A stretch of 64,000 bases of DNA. It comes from Streptomyces atroolivaceus (lineage in GTDB: Bacteria; Actinomycetota; Actinomycetes; Streptomycetales; Streptomycetaceae). Position numbers and translations under genes: made by a program. The notes beneath the pieces are model-generated. The model ran no database searches, was not told where the DNA came from, and worked only from the letters and a program-made list of their open reading frames with translations. The DNA is taken from the NCBI RefSeq assembly GCF_000717025.1, contig NZ_JNXG01000007.1, positions 1 to 64,000 on the forward strand, written 5' to 3'. This document shows, piece by piece, positions 8,782 to 16,668 of this stretch (position 1 is its first letter; every line of letters begins with the position of its first letter).

Positions 8782-10743
8782 TCAGCCCACCAGATCCGGT
8801 GCGCGCAGCATCTCGGGCGGGATGCCCCAGGCATCGACGAGGCCGCCCGCCAGGGGCCGGACCTTGCGGCAGAGGTCGTTCACCTCACGGCTGATCGCCT
8901 TGGAACGCTGGACGGTCAGCCGGCCGTGCTCCATGAACCATGCCCGGTCCGACTCGATCGTCGACAGGGCGTACAGGTCGCACAGCAAGCCCAGCGCGAC
9001 CTTGTTGCCGCTCTCGGGCAGCGCACGCACCTTGTCGACGAACGCCTCCAGCACCAGCCGTTCGACGTGTGCGTGGGCGACCGCGATGACGTGGTCCTGC
9101 ACCTGCGAGAACACGACGCCGGGACTGCGCTTCTGGTCGATCCCGCGCTTGAGCCGGCGGGCCACGCCGGCGAGCATGTGCTCCTCGCGGTAGCGGAGCA
9201 TGGCGAGCTGGTACTCCGAGTCGAGCAGGCCGGCTTCCTGGTCCCACTCGTCGCCGCCCGGCAGCAGGTCTCGTACCCGCTCGAGCAGCTTGTGGACCGA
9301 AGTCTTCTCTATGACCGTCTCGACGGCGAGGTTGGTGACGTAGCGGACCATGCCGAGCTGGTCCAGGTCCTCGAACTCGCTCGCGTGATGGGTGAGCAGT
9401 CCCTTGGCCACGAGCTGCAGCAGGACATGGTTGTCGCCCTCGAAGGTGGTGAAGATGTCGCTGTCGCTCTTGAGGGCGGCGAACCGGTTGACGGCGAGGT
9501 AACCCGCGCCGCCGCACGCCTCACGGCACTCCTGGACGACCCGGGTGGCGTGCCAGGTGCCGAGCGCCTTGGTGCCGGCCGCCCGTGACTCGAGCTGGCG
9601 CCGCGTATGCGCGTCGTCCTTGATGCCGGAGAAGACTTCGTGCAGTTGTGTGCGCACGACGTCCTGCGCGAAGTGCAACGCATACGTACGCGCGATGAGC
9701 GGCAGCAGACGGCGCTGATGCAGCCCGTAGTCGAGGAGCAGTTGTTCCTCCGCGTCCGGGGCCGCTTCGAACTGCCGTCGCCGGTCCGCGTATGTGGTCG
9801 CGATGGCGAGGGCGACCTTGGCGGCGTTGACCGCGGCGCCGCCGACGCTGACCCGGCCCTGCACCAGCGTGCCGAGCATGGTGAAGAAGCGTCGGTCGGG
9901 ATTCTCGATCGAGCTCTCGTAGACGCCTTCGGGGGTGACGTCGGCGAAGCGGTTGAGCAGCGCCTCGCGTGGCACCCGCACACCGTCGAACCAGATGCGG
10001 CCGTTGTCCACACCGTTGAGGCCCATCTTGCGGCCGTCGTCCTCGATCCGGACGCCGGGTGCCACGTCACCTCCGACCCGGATCGGCACGACGAACGCAT
10101 GCACACCCTCGGGCTTCCCGCCCACCTCCAGCTGGGCGAAGACGACCGCCAGTTCGGCGTGGCGGGCCGCGTTGCCGATGTAGTCCTTGCGCGCCTGGTC
10201 GCCGTGCGTGGTGATGACGAACTCCTGGCGGGCGGCGTCGTAACTCGCGCGGGTGCCGAGCGCCTGGACATTGGAACCGTGCCCGGTCTCCGTCATCGCG
10301 AAGCACCCCATCAGCTGCCCGGTGATCAGGTCCGGCAGATGGGCCTCGTGATGGCGTTCGGTGCCCAGATGCAGGATCGCGCCACCGAAGAGTCCGAACT
10401 GCACGCCGACCTTCACCAGTACCGACAGGTCACCGAAGGCGAGCGTCTCGAACGCGGCGATCGAGGCCCCGACATCCCCACCCCCGCCGTACTCGCGCGG
10501 GAAACCCATGCCGGTCTGGCCCGTCGCGGCCATCTCGACCACGAGTTCACGCACCCGTTCGCGATACGCGTCAACGCCGAGCTCGTCGGCATCCTCCAGA
10601 ACGGAGGCATGCGTCACCAGGTTGGTTCGGACGAGGTCGCGGATCTCGGCGTACTCGCCGTCGAGCACCTCGGTCAGCGCCCGGACGTCGATCTCGGGCT
10701 GCACGTAACCGCTCGCGGCAGTGGATGTGTTGTCAGTGGCCAT
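8782..10743 (-). CDS. Acyl-CoA dehydrogenase/oxidase family flavoprotein
   Basis: 653-aa FAD enzyme expected to introduce a trans-2 double bond into acyl-CoA. Length and motifs fit the acyl-CoA oxidase-like branch rather than the ~380-aa dehydrogenases. It has CFAMTETGHGSNV (flavin/substrate loop), KMGLNGVDNGRIWFDGVRVPREALL, ECREACGGAGYL and FTTFEGDNHVLLQLVAKGLL. The C-terminal ~200 residues form the extra helical domain of oxidases. It may take part in fatty-acid beta-oxidation. The ATG at 10743 begins MATDNTSTAASG. It is convergent with the 2-MIB operon and about 180 nt downstream of the GNAT gene on the same strand. Confidence 0.88.
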   Translation of the reverse strand: MATDNTSTAASGYVQPEIDVRALTEVLDGEYAEIRDLVRTNLVTHASVLEDADELGVDAYRERVRELVVEMAATGQTGMGFPREYGGGGDVGASIAAFETLAFGDLSVLVKVGVQFGLFGGAILHLGTERHHEAHLPDLITGQLMGCFAMTETGHGSNVQALGTRASYDAARQEFVITTHGDQARKDYIGNAARHAELAVVFAQLEVGGKPEGVHAFVVPIRVGGDVAPGVRIEDDGRKMGLNGVDNGRIWFDGVRVPREALLNRFADVTPEGVYESSIENPDRRFFTMLGTLVQGRVSVGGAAVNAAKVALAIATTYADRRRQFEAAPDAEEQLLLDYGLHQRRLLPLIARTYALHFAQDVVRTQLHEVFSGIKDDAHTRRQLESRAAGTKALGTWHATRVVQECREACGGAGYLAVNRFAALKSDSDIFTTFEGDNHVLLQLVAKGLLTHHASEFEDLDQLGMVRYVTNLAVETVIEKTSVHKLLERVRDLLPGGDEWDQEAGLLDSEYQLAMLRYREEHMLAGVARRLKRGIDQKRSPGVVFSQVQDHVIAVAHAHVERLVLEAFVDKVRALPESGNKVALGLLCDLYALSTIESDRAWFMEHGRLTVQRSKAISREVNDLCRKVRPLAGGLVDAWGIPPEMLRAPDLVG

Positions 10744-10923
10744 GCCATTTCGCTACCCCGCCCGGGGACGATCAAGCGGTCGGCCTGGGCTCTGAGGGCC
10801 GTACGAGGGAGGCGCGGGCGCTCCCCCGGCTCGGGGCCGGCACCCTCGTGCGGAAGAGGGGTTCGCAGCTGAGGTGCGGTCGAAGGCGACTGCCCGGCGA
10901 AGTGCCCCGGCCTGCGAGGACCG

Positions 10924-11475
10924 TCAGCGGCGCGGGCCCGACCCCGGGCACCAGGCGCCGAACCACTGCTCGGCGCCGTACTCCTCGAACCGCTCCACCT
11001 CGGTGAACCCCAGCTTCGCCGCCAGGCGCATCGAGCGGTCGTTGGCGGTCTGGGTGCAGAGCACCACCGGCTCACCGGGCAGCGCGCCGGCGAACCAGTC
11101 GAGTGCCGCTGCGCACGCCTCGGCGGCATACCCGCACCCCCACGCCTCCGGCAGGAACATGTAACCGAGCTCGGCCTCCGCGGCATCCGGACGTACGTGG
11201 CCCGGGCGCTTCGCGTCGCGCCGGTCGAGCGTGATCATGCCGATCATCGCTCCCTCGAGAGCGACCACGAAGAGGCCTGGGCGCCGCCCGGGCACCTCAG
11301 GCACCGTGCGGTCGAGCTCGGCACGCGGTCGAGGGCCACCGACATAGGTACCCACCTCCGACGAGGCGAACAGCTCGATGAACGCCGCACGATCCCGGGC
11401 CTCGGACCGGCGAAGCACGAGCCGCCCGGTTCTGATCGGAGCAGCCGGCCGGGCGACGGGTCCGAGCTCAGTCAT
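10924..11475 (-). CDS. GNAT family N-acetyltransferase (RimJ/RimL-like)
   Basis: 183-aa acetyltransferase. The start at 11475 gives MTELGPVARPAAPIRTGRLVLRR, the usual opening of RimJ/RimL-type GNATs (TxRLxLRR). The core GYMFLPEAWGCGYAAEACAAALDW matches the strand-4 acetyl-CoA binding turn, and TQTANDRSMRLAAKLGFTEV is the typical C-terminal motif. Substrate unknown; such proteins modify protein N-termini, small molecules or antibiotics. Longer in-frame extensions into the divergent promoter are not supported. Confidence 0.85.
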   Translation of the reverse strand: MTELGPVARPAAPIRTGRLVLRRSEARDRAAFIELFASSEVGTYVGGPRPRAELDRTVPEVPGRRPGLFVVALEGAMIGMITLDRRDAKRPGHVRPDAAEAELGYMFLPEAWGCGYAAEACAAALDWFAGALPGEPVVLCTQTANDRSMRLAAKLGFTEVERFEEYGAEQWFGAWCPGSGPRR

Positions 11476-11857
11476 GGCGGGCAACTTACCGCACCCCCGC
11501 CGCGCGGACACGGTGACAGCTGCTGCCCCTCGGCCTCGTCCGGATCTCGGTGCCCGTCGCAGGCCCCCTCCCCACTCAGCGCTGAGCGTCCTCCTGTCCC
11601 GGGCTGAGACGGTCAGCTCCGGGACGAGGACACGGTCCTTCGCGCTGGTCCACCGAGGGCGGCCCATGCACCTGCGAGGCCGGGCCCGTAGGGCCCCCAC
11701 CTGGTCATCGTGGGTGCGGCGTGCCCGGGCCCGTGGGGCTTGCCGCCGGGCGCCGTGTGTGTCACTCCGGATCGTTCCGGATGCCTCGCACCGTGCTGCC
11801 CCCGTTACCTTCGACGGCGCCCGCAAGACCGACCCGTCCGGAGCCCGGGGAGCAGCG
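11476..11857. promoter_or_regulatory. Divergent intergenic region between GNAT and SARP regulator
   Basis: 382 bp without a supported gene. Close direct copies of TCCGGAT near 11766 and 11776 (10-bp spacing) occur about 80 nt upstream of the SARP start and might be an autoregulatory site, but the period is not the 11 bp typical of SARP boxes. GGGGAG at about 11847-11852 is the SARP SD. Confidence 0.4.
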
Positions 11858-12940
11858 ATGCCGACGAGCGTCACCACCGACCGACCTGCCGCCGTTCTCG
11901 GGCACCAGGAACACCAGGTGCTCTCCGCGGTCGGATGCGGACTGCGGGACGACGAGGTCGCCGCAGCCCTCGCCATTCCCGAGGACGTTGTGGCCGAGCA
12001 CCTCGCCCGGATCCTGGTGAAGCTCGGTCTGCGCGACCGGGCCGCCGCGATCGTCCACGCCTTCGACTGTGGTCTGGTCGTCCCCGGACGTGGCCCGCGC
12101 ACGGGATCGGTGAGACCGGTTCCACGGGCCGTCACCGTGCGAGCGGCGGGGCCGGGAATCCGGCTCTCCATGCTCGGGCCGCTGCGGGCGTGGCGGGACG
12201 GGCGGCCCCTGGATCTGGGGCATCTGCGCCAGCAAGCCGTTCTGGCGGCCCTGGCGCTGGGCGCGGGGCGGTCGCTCAGTCAGCGGGAACTACTCGATGA
12301 CGTATGGGGGATGGAGCCGCCGGTCGCGAACGTGGTGCCGGTGTACATCTACCGGCTGCGCAAAGCTCTGCGCGCCGGGGAGGGTTCGGACTCCGTCATC
12401 GAGCGCGGACTCCGTGGTTACCAGCTGGTCTCCGGCGCGGTCGACGTGGACGTGGCACGCATGGAGGAGCTGGTCAACGGCATCGGGAAGGCCGACCGGG
12501 CGGGCGAACCGCTCGAGGCGGTCCGTCTCTGTGCCCAGGCGCTGGAGCTGTTCCGCGCGGAACCCCTGGCCGGTCTGCCGGGGCCGCTCGCCGAACTGGA
12601 GCGGCTGCGGCTCACCGAGCGCAGGATCGCCATCGTGCAGCGGAAGCTGACGTGGCAGCTGCGCCTCGGCCAGGACTCGGAGGCGATCGGCGAACTTTCC
12701 GCCCTGTCGACGGCGCATCCCTTCAACGAGTCGTTGGCCGCGATGCTGATGCGGGCGCTGTACCGCACCGGACGCCAGGCCGACGCCTTGAGGGTGTTCG
12801 AGCGCGCCCGCCGCCTGCTCGCCGACGACCTGGGGGTCGCTCCGAGCCGGATGCTGCGGCGGGCGCACCAGATGATCCTGCGCGGTGACGAAGCCGGTCT
12901 CGGCCTCATCCCCTTGGCCGGGTCCGTGACCGGACCCTGA
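11858..12940 (+). CDS. LuxR-HTH/SARP fusion transcriptional activator
   Basis: 360-aa cytoplasmic regulator with an unusual order of domains. Residues about 10-75 form a LuxR/GerE-type helix-turn-helix (HQEHQVLSAVGCGL-RDDEVAAALAIPEDVVAEHL). Residues about 105-190 are an OmpR-like winged helix of the SARP type (LSMLGPLRAWRDGRPLDLG, SLSQRELLDDVWG, VYIYRLRKAL). The rest is a bacterial transcriptional activation domain (VDVARMEEL, ALRVFERARRLLADDLGVAPS). SARPs bind heptameric direct repeats with an 11-bp period just upstream of the -10; three such sites occur within 7 kb downstream. Start ATG 11858 with GGGGAG 5 nt upstream. Its stop abuts the stop of the convergent hydrolase. Confidence 0.9.
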   Translation: MPTSVTTDRPAAVLGHQEHQVLSAVGCGLRDDEVAAALAIPEDVVAEHLARILVKLGLRDRAAAIVHAFDCGLVVPGRGPRTGSVRPVPRAVTVRAAGPGIRLSMLGPLRAWRDGRPLDLGHLRQQAVLAALALGAGRSLSQRELLDDVWGMEPPVANVVPVYIYRLRKALRAGEGSDSVIERGLRGYQLVSGAVDVDVARMEELVNGIGKADRAGEPLEAVRLCAQALELFRAEPLAGLPGPLAELERLRLTERRIAIVQRKLTWQLRLGQDSEAIGELSALSTAHPFNESLAAMLMRALYRTGRQADALRVFERARRLLADDLGVAPSRMLRRAHQMILRGDEAGLGLIPLAGSVTGP

Positions 12941-13603
12941 TCACCAGGAGGCGGGGTGCCAGGCGCCGTTGTACCACTGCTCGTTGGCGCTGTCGTTGTG
13001 GTGATCCATGTTGAAGTCGTTGGGGTAGTTCCTGATGTGGTTGTTCGGGTAGGTCCAGATGCCGGCGGACTCGTCGCAGACATAGTCCCAGTGGCAGATC
13101 GTCTTGACCGGTACGTCGCCGAAGAATTTGTCGGCGCCGGCGAGCGGAGCGCCGACGATTCCGCCGAACGGCACGGATCCCCCGTTGGCGCCGGGGCCGG
13201 CCTGCCGCTTGGGATCCGAGATGAGAACGGCATTGACGTTGTCGAAGGTCTGCCAGTTCTCGGTGACCCAGATGTGCACCACCGCGGCTCCCAGGGAGTA
13301 CCCGCCCATCTTGACGTGCTGGCCCGGACACGCGGCACGCTGGTCGCGCACCAGCCGGTTCAGCTCATTGACACCTGCCCGGGCGCTCGCGCCGTTGGGG
13401 ATCTGGGTGGGGTACCCCACGTGCTGCTGGATGTTGCCGGTGAAGCCGTCGTTGTTCCACGAGCTTCCCGTGCCGCCGACGACGATCGTGTAGGTGCCGC
13501 CGCACGGCGCCGCTGCCGCCTGCGCCGTGGACGTCTGTATCGCCGAAAGCCCTGCCGTCAGCAGAAGTCCGGCCGACACGGCCGTCATCCTCTTCGCTCG
13601 CAT
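12941..13603 (-). CDS. Secreted cutinase-like serine hydrolase
   Basis: 220-aa exported protein with a Sec signal peptide (MRAKRMTAVSAGLLLTAGL...AQAAAA). The mature part resembles cutinase/PE-PPE-type alpha/beta hydrolases: nucleophile elbow GYSLG with Ser103, a following ISDPKRQAG segment (candidate acid) and Asp/His-rich NMDHHNDSANEQWY near the end (candidate His). Two or three Cys pairs probably form disulfides. Substrate likely an ester or lipid, not provable here. The ATG has GGGGAGG upstream. Its promoter carries an 11-bp-period repeat like those of the neighbouring exoenzymes. Confidence 0.83.
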   Translation of the reverse strand: MRAKRMTAVSAGLLLTAGLSAIQTSTAQAAAAPCGGTYTIVVGGTGSSWNNDGFTGNIQQHVGYPTQIPNGASARAGVNELNRLVRDQRAACPGQHVKMGGYSLGAAVVHIWVTENWQTFDNVNAVLISDPKRQAGPGANGGSVPFGGIVGAPLAGADKFFGDVPVKTICHWDYVCDESAGIWTYPNNHIRNYPNDFNMDHHNDSANEQWYNGAWHPASW

Positions 13604-13638
13604 TCGAACCTCCCCATGTGGTCTGCCTACGCCTCACG

Positions 13639-13670
13639 AGACTGGCAGTGGCCGATGACTTCCCGATGAA
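13639..13670 (-). promoter_or_regulatory. SARP-type direct repeat and -10, promoter of the cutinase-like gene
   Basis: Read on the minus strand, two TCATCG cores (revcomp at 13664-13669 and 13653-13658) start exactly 11 bp apart, with 8 bp between the second core and a hexamer CAGTCT (13639-13644), 36 nt before the start codon. The same geometry occurs at two other promoters in this cluster. The -10 is a weak match. Confidence 0.6.
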
Positions 13671-13688
13671 ACGAGTGGGAGGGCCGAT

Positions 13689-13720
13689 TCCATCGGTATT
13701 TCATCGGTGCCTCCTACTGT
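13689..13720 (+). promoter_or_regulatory. SARP-type direct repeat and -10, promoter of the lysozyme-like/propeller gene
   Basis: TCCATCG (13689-13695) and TTCATCG (13700-13706) are direct repeats with an 11-bp period (CATCGGT repeated perfectly at 13691 and 13702). Eight bp follow before a good -10, TACTGT (13715-13720), 40 nt before the start at 13760. This is the canonical SARP layout. Confidence 0.68.
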
Positions 13721-13759
13721 CGGCCGCCACGACCGGAGTTCGCGACGGAAAGGCACCCC

Positions 13760-15421
13760 ATGGCAAGAAGCGGCTTACACCGCGTATGCACCGGACTGGC
13801 CCTGATGGCCTGTATCTGGGCGTTGGTCGTCGGGATGACCGCCTCGATCGCCGTAGCCCGGCCCGGGCCTCTTCCGGGGCCGGGAGACGACCGGTCCGGT
13901 GTCTCCCGGTATTTCAGCGGCCCCCAGGGCATGGCCATTCCGACCGCACCGTGTGATCCGGCCGGTCCGTCCGCCACCGACGGCGTCATGGCGGACCAGC
14001 TCAACCCGCAGCTCGACGCGAAGATGGCCGGTCATCTGAACGCGTACAAGATGTCGTGTGCTCGGATGGTCACGCAGGCGGTGAAGGACCGGGGGCTCAA
14101 CCCGAGAGCCGCGGCGATCGCCATCGCCACGATCATCGTGGAAGCCAGCATGAACAACTACTCCCAGGCCGTCGACCACACCAGCATCGGGCTGTTCCAG
14201 CAGCAGGACTGGTGGGGCACCCGGGAGCAGCGTCTGAATCCGGCCTACGCCACCAACGCCTTCCTCGACGCGATGGAGGGGGTGTACGGGGGCGGCTCGT
14301 GGAACGACGCGCCGATCGGCGAGGTGTGCTGGCGTGTGCAGCAGCCGAGGGAGGACCTGCGCCACCTGTACGGGATCGAGGCGGGCGACGCCACCCTGAT
14401 CGCCAACGCGTTGTGGTCCGGTACGAGCGCCGGCCCCAAGCACCCGTACGCCTCCGGAAGGGTCGTGTCCGGGCGGTCCGCGGACGGGCGCCTCGAGGCG
14501 TTCGCCGCCGGTGCCGACGGGGTGTACCACTCGTGGCAGACCGCGGCGAACGGGGCATGGTCGCCGTGGCGGTTCGCGGGTGGCCCGCGTGACGCCCAGC
14601 TGGCGGTGGCGTCCAACGCGGACGGCCGCCTGGAGCTCTTCGCCCTGTCGGACAGTACGTTCGATCACATGTGGCAGACCGGACCCAGTGCCGCGTGGTC
14701 CGCCTGGGAGAACTTCGGTACGGGAGGGCACCGACTGGCGGCGGGCAACAACGCCGACGGCCGGATCGAGGTGTTCGCCTCCAACGCCGACGGGGTGTTC
14801 CACCGCTGGCAGACCGCGCCCAGTGGCGGTTGGGCCGCATGGGAAGGCACCCACGGCGGCCCTGCCAACGCGCGGCTCGCCATGGAGAACGCACCCGACG
14901 GGCGACTGGAGGTCTTCGCGCTGTCCGACTCCACGTTCGAGCACCTGTACCAGACCGGCGTCAACGGCGGATGGTCCGCCTGGGAGAACTTCGGCACCGG
15001 AGGACACGCCGTCACCGCCAGCCACAACCAGGACGGCAGGCTCGAGGTGTTCGCCTCCAACGCCGAGGGGGTGTTCCACCGCTGGCAGACGAGCCCGACC
15101 TCGTGGTCGGCGTGGACCGGCACCGGCGGGATCCCTGACGCCGAGCTGGCCACCTCGCGGTCGGTGGACGGGCGGGTAGAGGTGTTCGCCATCAACGCCA
15201 CCACCGCGAGCCACTCCTGGCAGACCGGCCCGAACGCGGCGTTCTCACAGTGGGAGACCTTCGGCGGCGGTGGCACGTCGATCGGTGCGGGCAACAACGC
15301 AGACGGTCGCGTCGAAGTGTTCGGTACGAGCCACGCCGGCGTCTATCACCGATGGCAGACCGGCTTCGCCACCTGGTCGGAATGGGCCTGGCTGAACGGT
15401 TCCGGCCCCGCGATCACCTAG
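13760..15421 (+). CDS. Secreted lysozyme-like domain plus seven-bladed PLL-type beta-propeller
   Basis: 553-aa exoprotein. A hydrophobic N-terminal segment (about residues 8-35) acts as signal peptide. Residues about 75-225 look like a lysozyme/transglycosylase-type domain: AIAIATIIVEASMNNY with a candidate catalytic Glu, then SIGLFQQQDWWGTREQRLNPAYATNAFLDAM. Residues about 230-553 hold seven repeats of roughly 46 aa with DGRLEVFA...H.WQT....WS.W..FGG, the signature of PLL-like fucose-binding propellers. It probably targets cell-wall or glycan surfaces. The propeller is closely similar to that of the gene at 22621, which has a different catalytic module. Promoter with SARP-like repeat upstream. 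Confidence 0.86.
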   Translation: MARSGLHRVCTGLALMACIWALVVGMTASIAVARPGPLPGPGDDRSGVSRYFSGPQGMAIPTAPCDPAGPSATDGVMADQLNPQLDAKMAGHLNAYKMSCARMVTQAVKDRGLNPRAAAIAIATIIVEASMNNYSQAVDHTSIGLFQQQDWWGTREQRLNPAYATNAFLDAMEGVYGGGSWNDAPIGEVCWRVQQPREDLRHLYGIEAGDATLIANALWSGTSAGPKHPYASGRVVSGRSADGRLEAFAAGADGVYHSWQTAANGAWSPWRFAGGPRDAQLAVASNADGRLELFALSDSTFDHMWQTGPSAAWSAWENFGTGGHRLAAGNNADGRIEVFASNADGVFHRWQTAPSGGWAAWEGTHGGPANARLAMENAPDGRLEVFALSDSTFEHLYQTGVNGGWSAWENFGTGGHAVTASHNQDGRLEVFASNAEGVFHRWQTSPTSWSAWTGTGGIPDAELATSRSVDGRVEVFAINATTASHSWQTGPNAAFSQWETFGGGGTSIGAGNNADGRVEVFGTSHAGVYHRWQTGFATWSEWAWLNGSGPAIT

Positions 15422-15545
15422 TGAACCGAGTCGGAGGTCCGTCGTCGGCCGGGCACCCGCTCGATCGACGAGGGCCTGGAACGCACACCCGCCGTCGTCC
15501 CGCGTACCGCTCCGGCGGCACGCGGGGCGACGGCGAGCGCTTGGC

Positions 15546-16637
15546 TCAGGCAGCGAACTCCCGCTCCAGCCTGGGGATCAGGTCCCGGAGATCCTGCTCC
15601 CAGCAACCGGCGTTGTGGCCGCCGTCGCACCGGGTGCCCCAGCCGGCCCCGTCGCCGTAGTTGACGTAGTAGTAGGACATGCCCAGAGCGTCCATGGCGG
15701 ACTTGACGTTCTTGGCCGCGCCGGCGACCCAGAACTCCGCGTCGCCGGGCGAACCGCCTCCGTCGCCCGTGTAGACGGAGACCTTGACCCCGGCCTCGGC
15801 CAGCCTGCCCATGTGCTGGGACGGGTCGACCTCGTTCCACCGCCAGTCGGCGTTGAACACCGGGTAGGGCGAGCCGAACGCGGCGTCACTGTCCACGCCG
15901 GGCTTGTAGGGCGAGTCGCCGGGGTCGCAGTCTCCGGATGCCAGTGCGCAGATCACGCCCGGTCCGTCGATGAGGGAGGCGACCACGGCCAGCCGGAGGC
16001 CCATGTGGTTGACCGACAGATCGATGTCTCCTGACAGGGACGCCGTGTGGCTGAACAGGTCGGGACGGGCCTGGGCGTAGTGGAAGGCGCCGAACCCGCC
16101 CATCGAGACGCCGGCGACGGCCCTGGCCTTCTTGGTGGCGATGGTCCGCAGGTTCGCGTCGATGAACGGACCCACCTGCCCGAGGTGGAAGTTCTCCCAG
16201 TTCTGGGCACCGGCCGCGGTCTTCTGGTCCAGCCAGTTGGCGTACCAGCCCCGGGCGCCGCCGTCCGGGATGACTGTGATCATCTGGTCCGACATCGACA
16301 GTGCCGGATAGGTCTGCTGGACCGGATCGTCGGGCGAACCGTGCAGGAAGTACATCACCGGGTAGCGCCGGTCGGGTTCCTCGTAGTAGCCACTCGGCAG
16401 AATGATCTTGATGTGCTGCTCGCCCGCGACCTCGGGTGTGGTCACGGTGAGGTAGAAGTCGGTGGCACTTCCTGTCGCCGCGCCTACCTGGGTCAGGCCG
16501 AAACCGTCCGCCATGGGCGGCGGCGTGGCACTCCCGTCAGCGGCTTGCACCGAACCCGCCGGCGTGACCACGGCCACGGCCAGGGCGGCGAGCATCCACG
16601 CCACCGCCGGTCGCCACCAATGCGTTCTCCTTGTCAC
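15546..16637 (-). CDS. Secreted esterase, antigen 85/EstD-type alpha/beta hydrolase
   Basis: 363-aa exported hydrolase with signal peptide WWRPAVAWMLAALAVAVVTPAGSVQAA. The catalytic fold matches the putative-esterase family (PF00756 type): IILPSGYYEEPDRRYPVMYFLHG, nucleophile elbow GVSMGGFG with Ser178, and a distal candidate His in RCDGGHNAGCWEQDL. The family includes mycolyltransferases and feruloyl/acyl esterases; the exact substrate is unknown. It starts 31 nt after the stop of the upstream acylase gene on the same strand, so both are probably transcribed from the acylase promoter. Confidence 0.86.
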   Translation of the reverse strand: MTRRTHWWRPAVAWMLAALAVAVVTPAGSVQAADGSATPPPMADGFGLTQVGAATGSATDFYLTVTTPEVAGEQHIKIILPSGYYEEPDRRYPVMYFLHGSPDDPVQQTYPALSMSDQMITVIPDGGARGWYANWLDQKTAAGAQNWENFHLGQVGPFIDANLRTIATKKARAVAGVSMGGFGAFHYAQARPDLFSHTASLSGDIDLSVNHMGLRLAVVASLIDGPGVICALASGDCDPGDSPYKPGVDSDAAFGSPYPVFNADWRWNEVDPSQHMGRLAEAGVKVSVYTGDGGGSPGDAEFWVAGAAKNVKSAMDALGMSYYYVNYGDGAGWGTRCDGGHNAGCWEQDLRDLIPRLEREFAA

Positions 16638-16668
16638 TGCGTTCCCCCTGGTGAGGTTGTAGGCATGC

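Noticed and set aside
13760-15421. Regularly spaced DNA repeats in the propeller genes considered as a CRISPR-like array
   Set aside because: The ~140-bp periodicity is coding, follows the protein blades and varies in sequence; no short conserved repeat with unique spacers.
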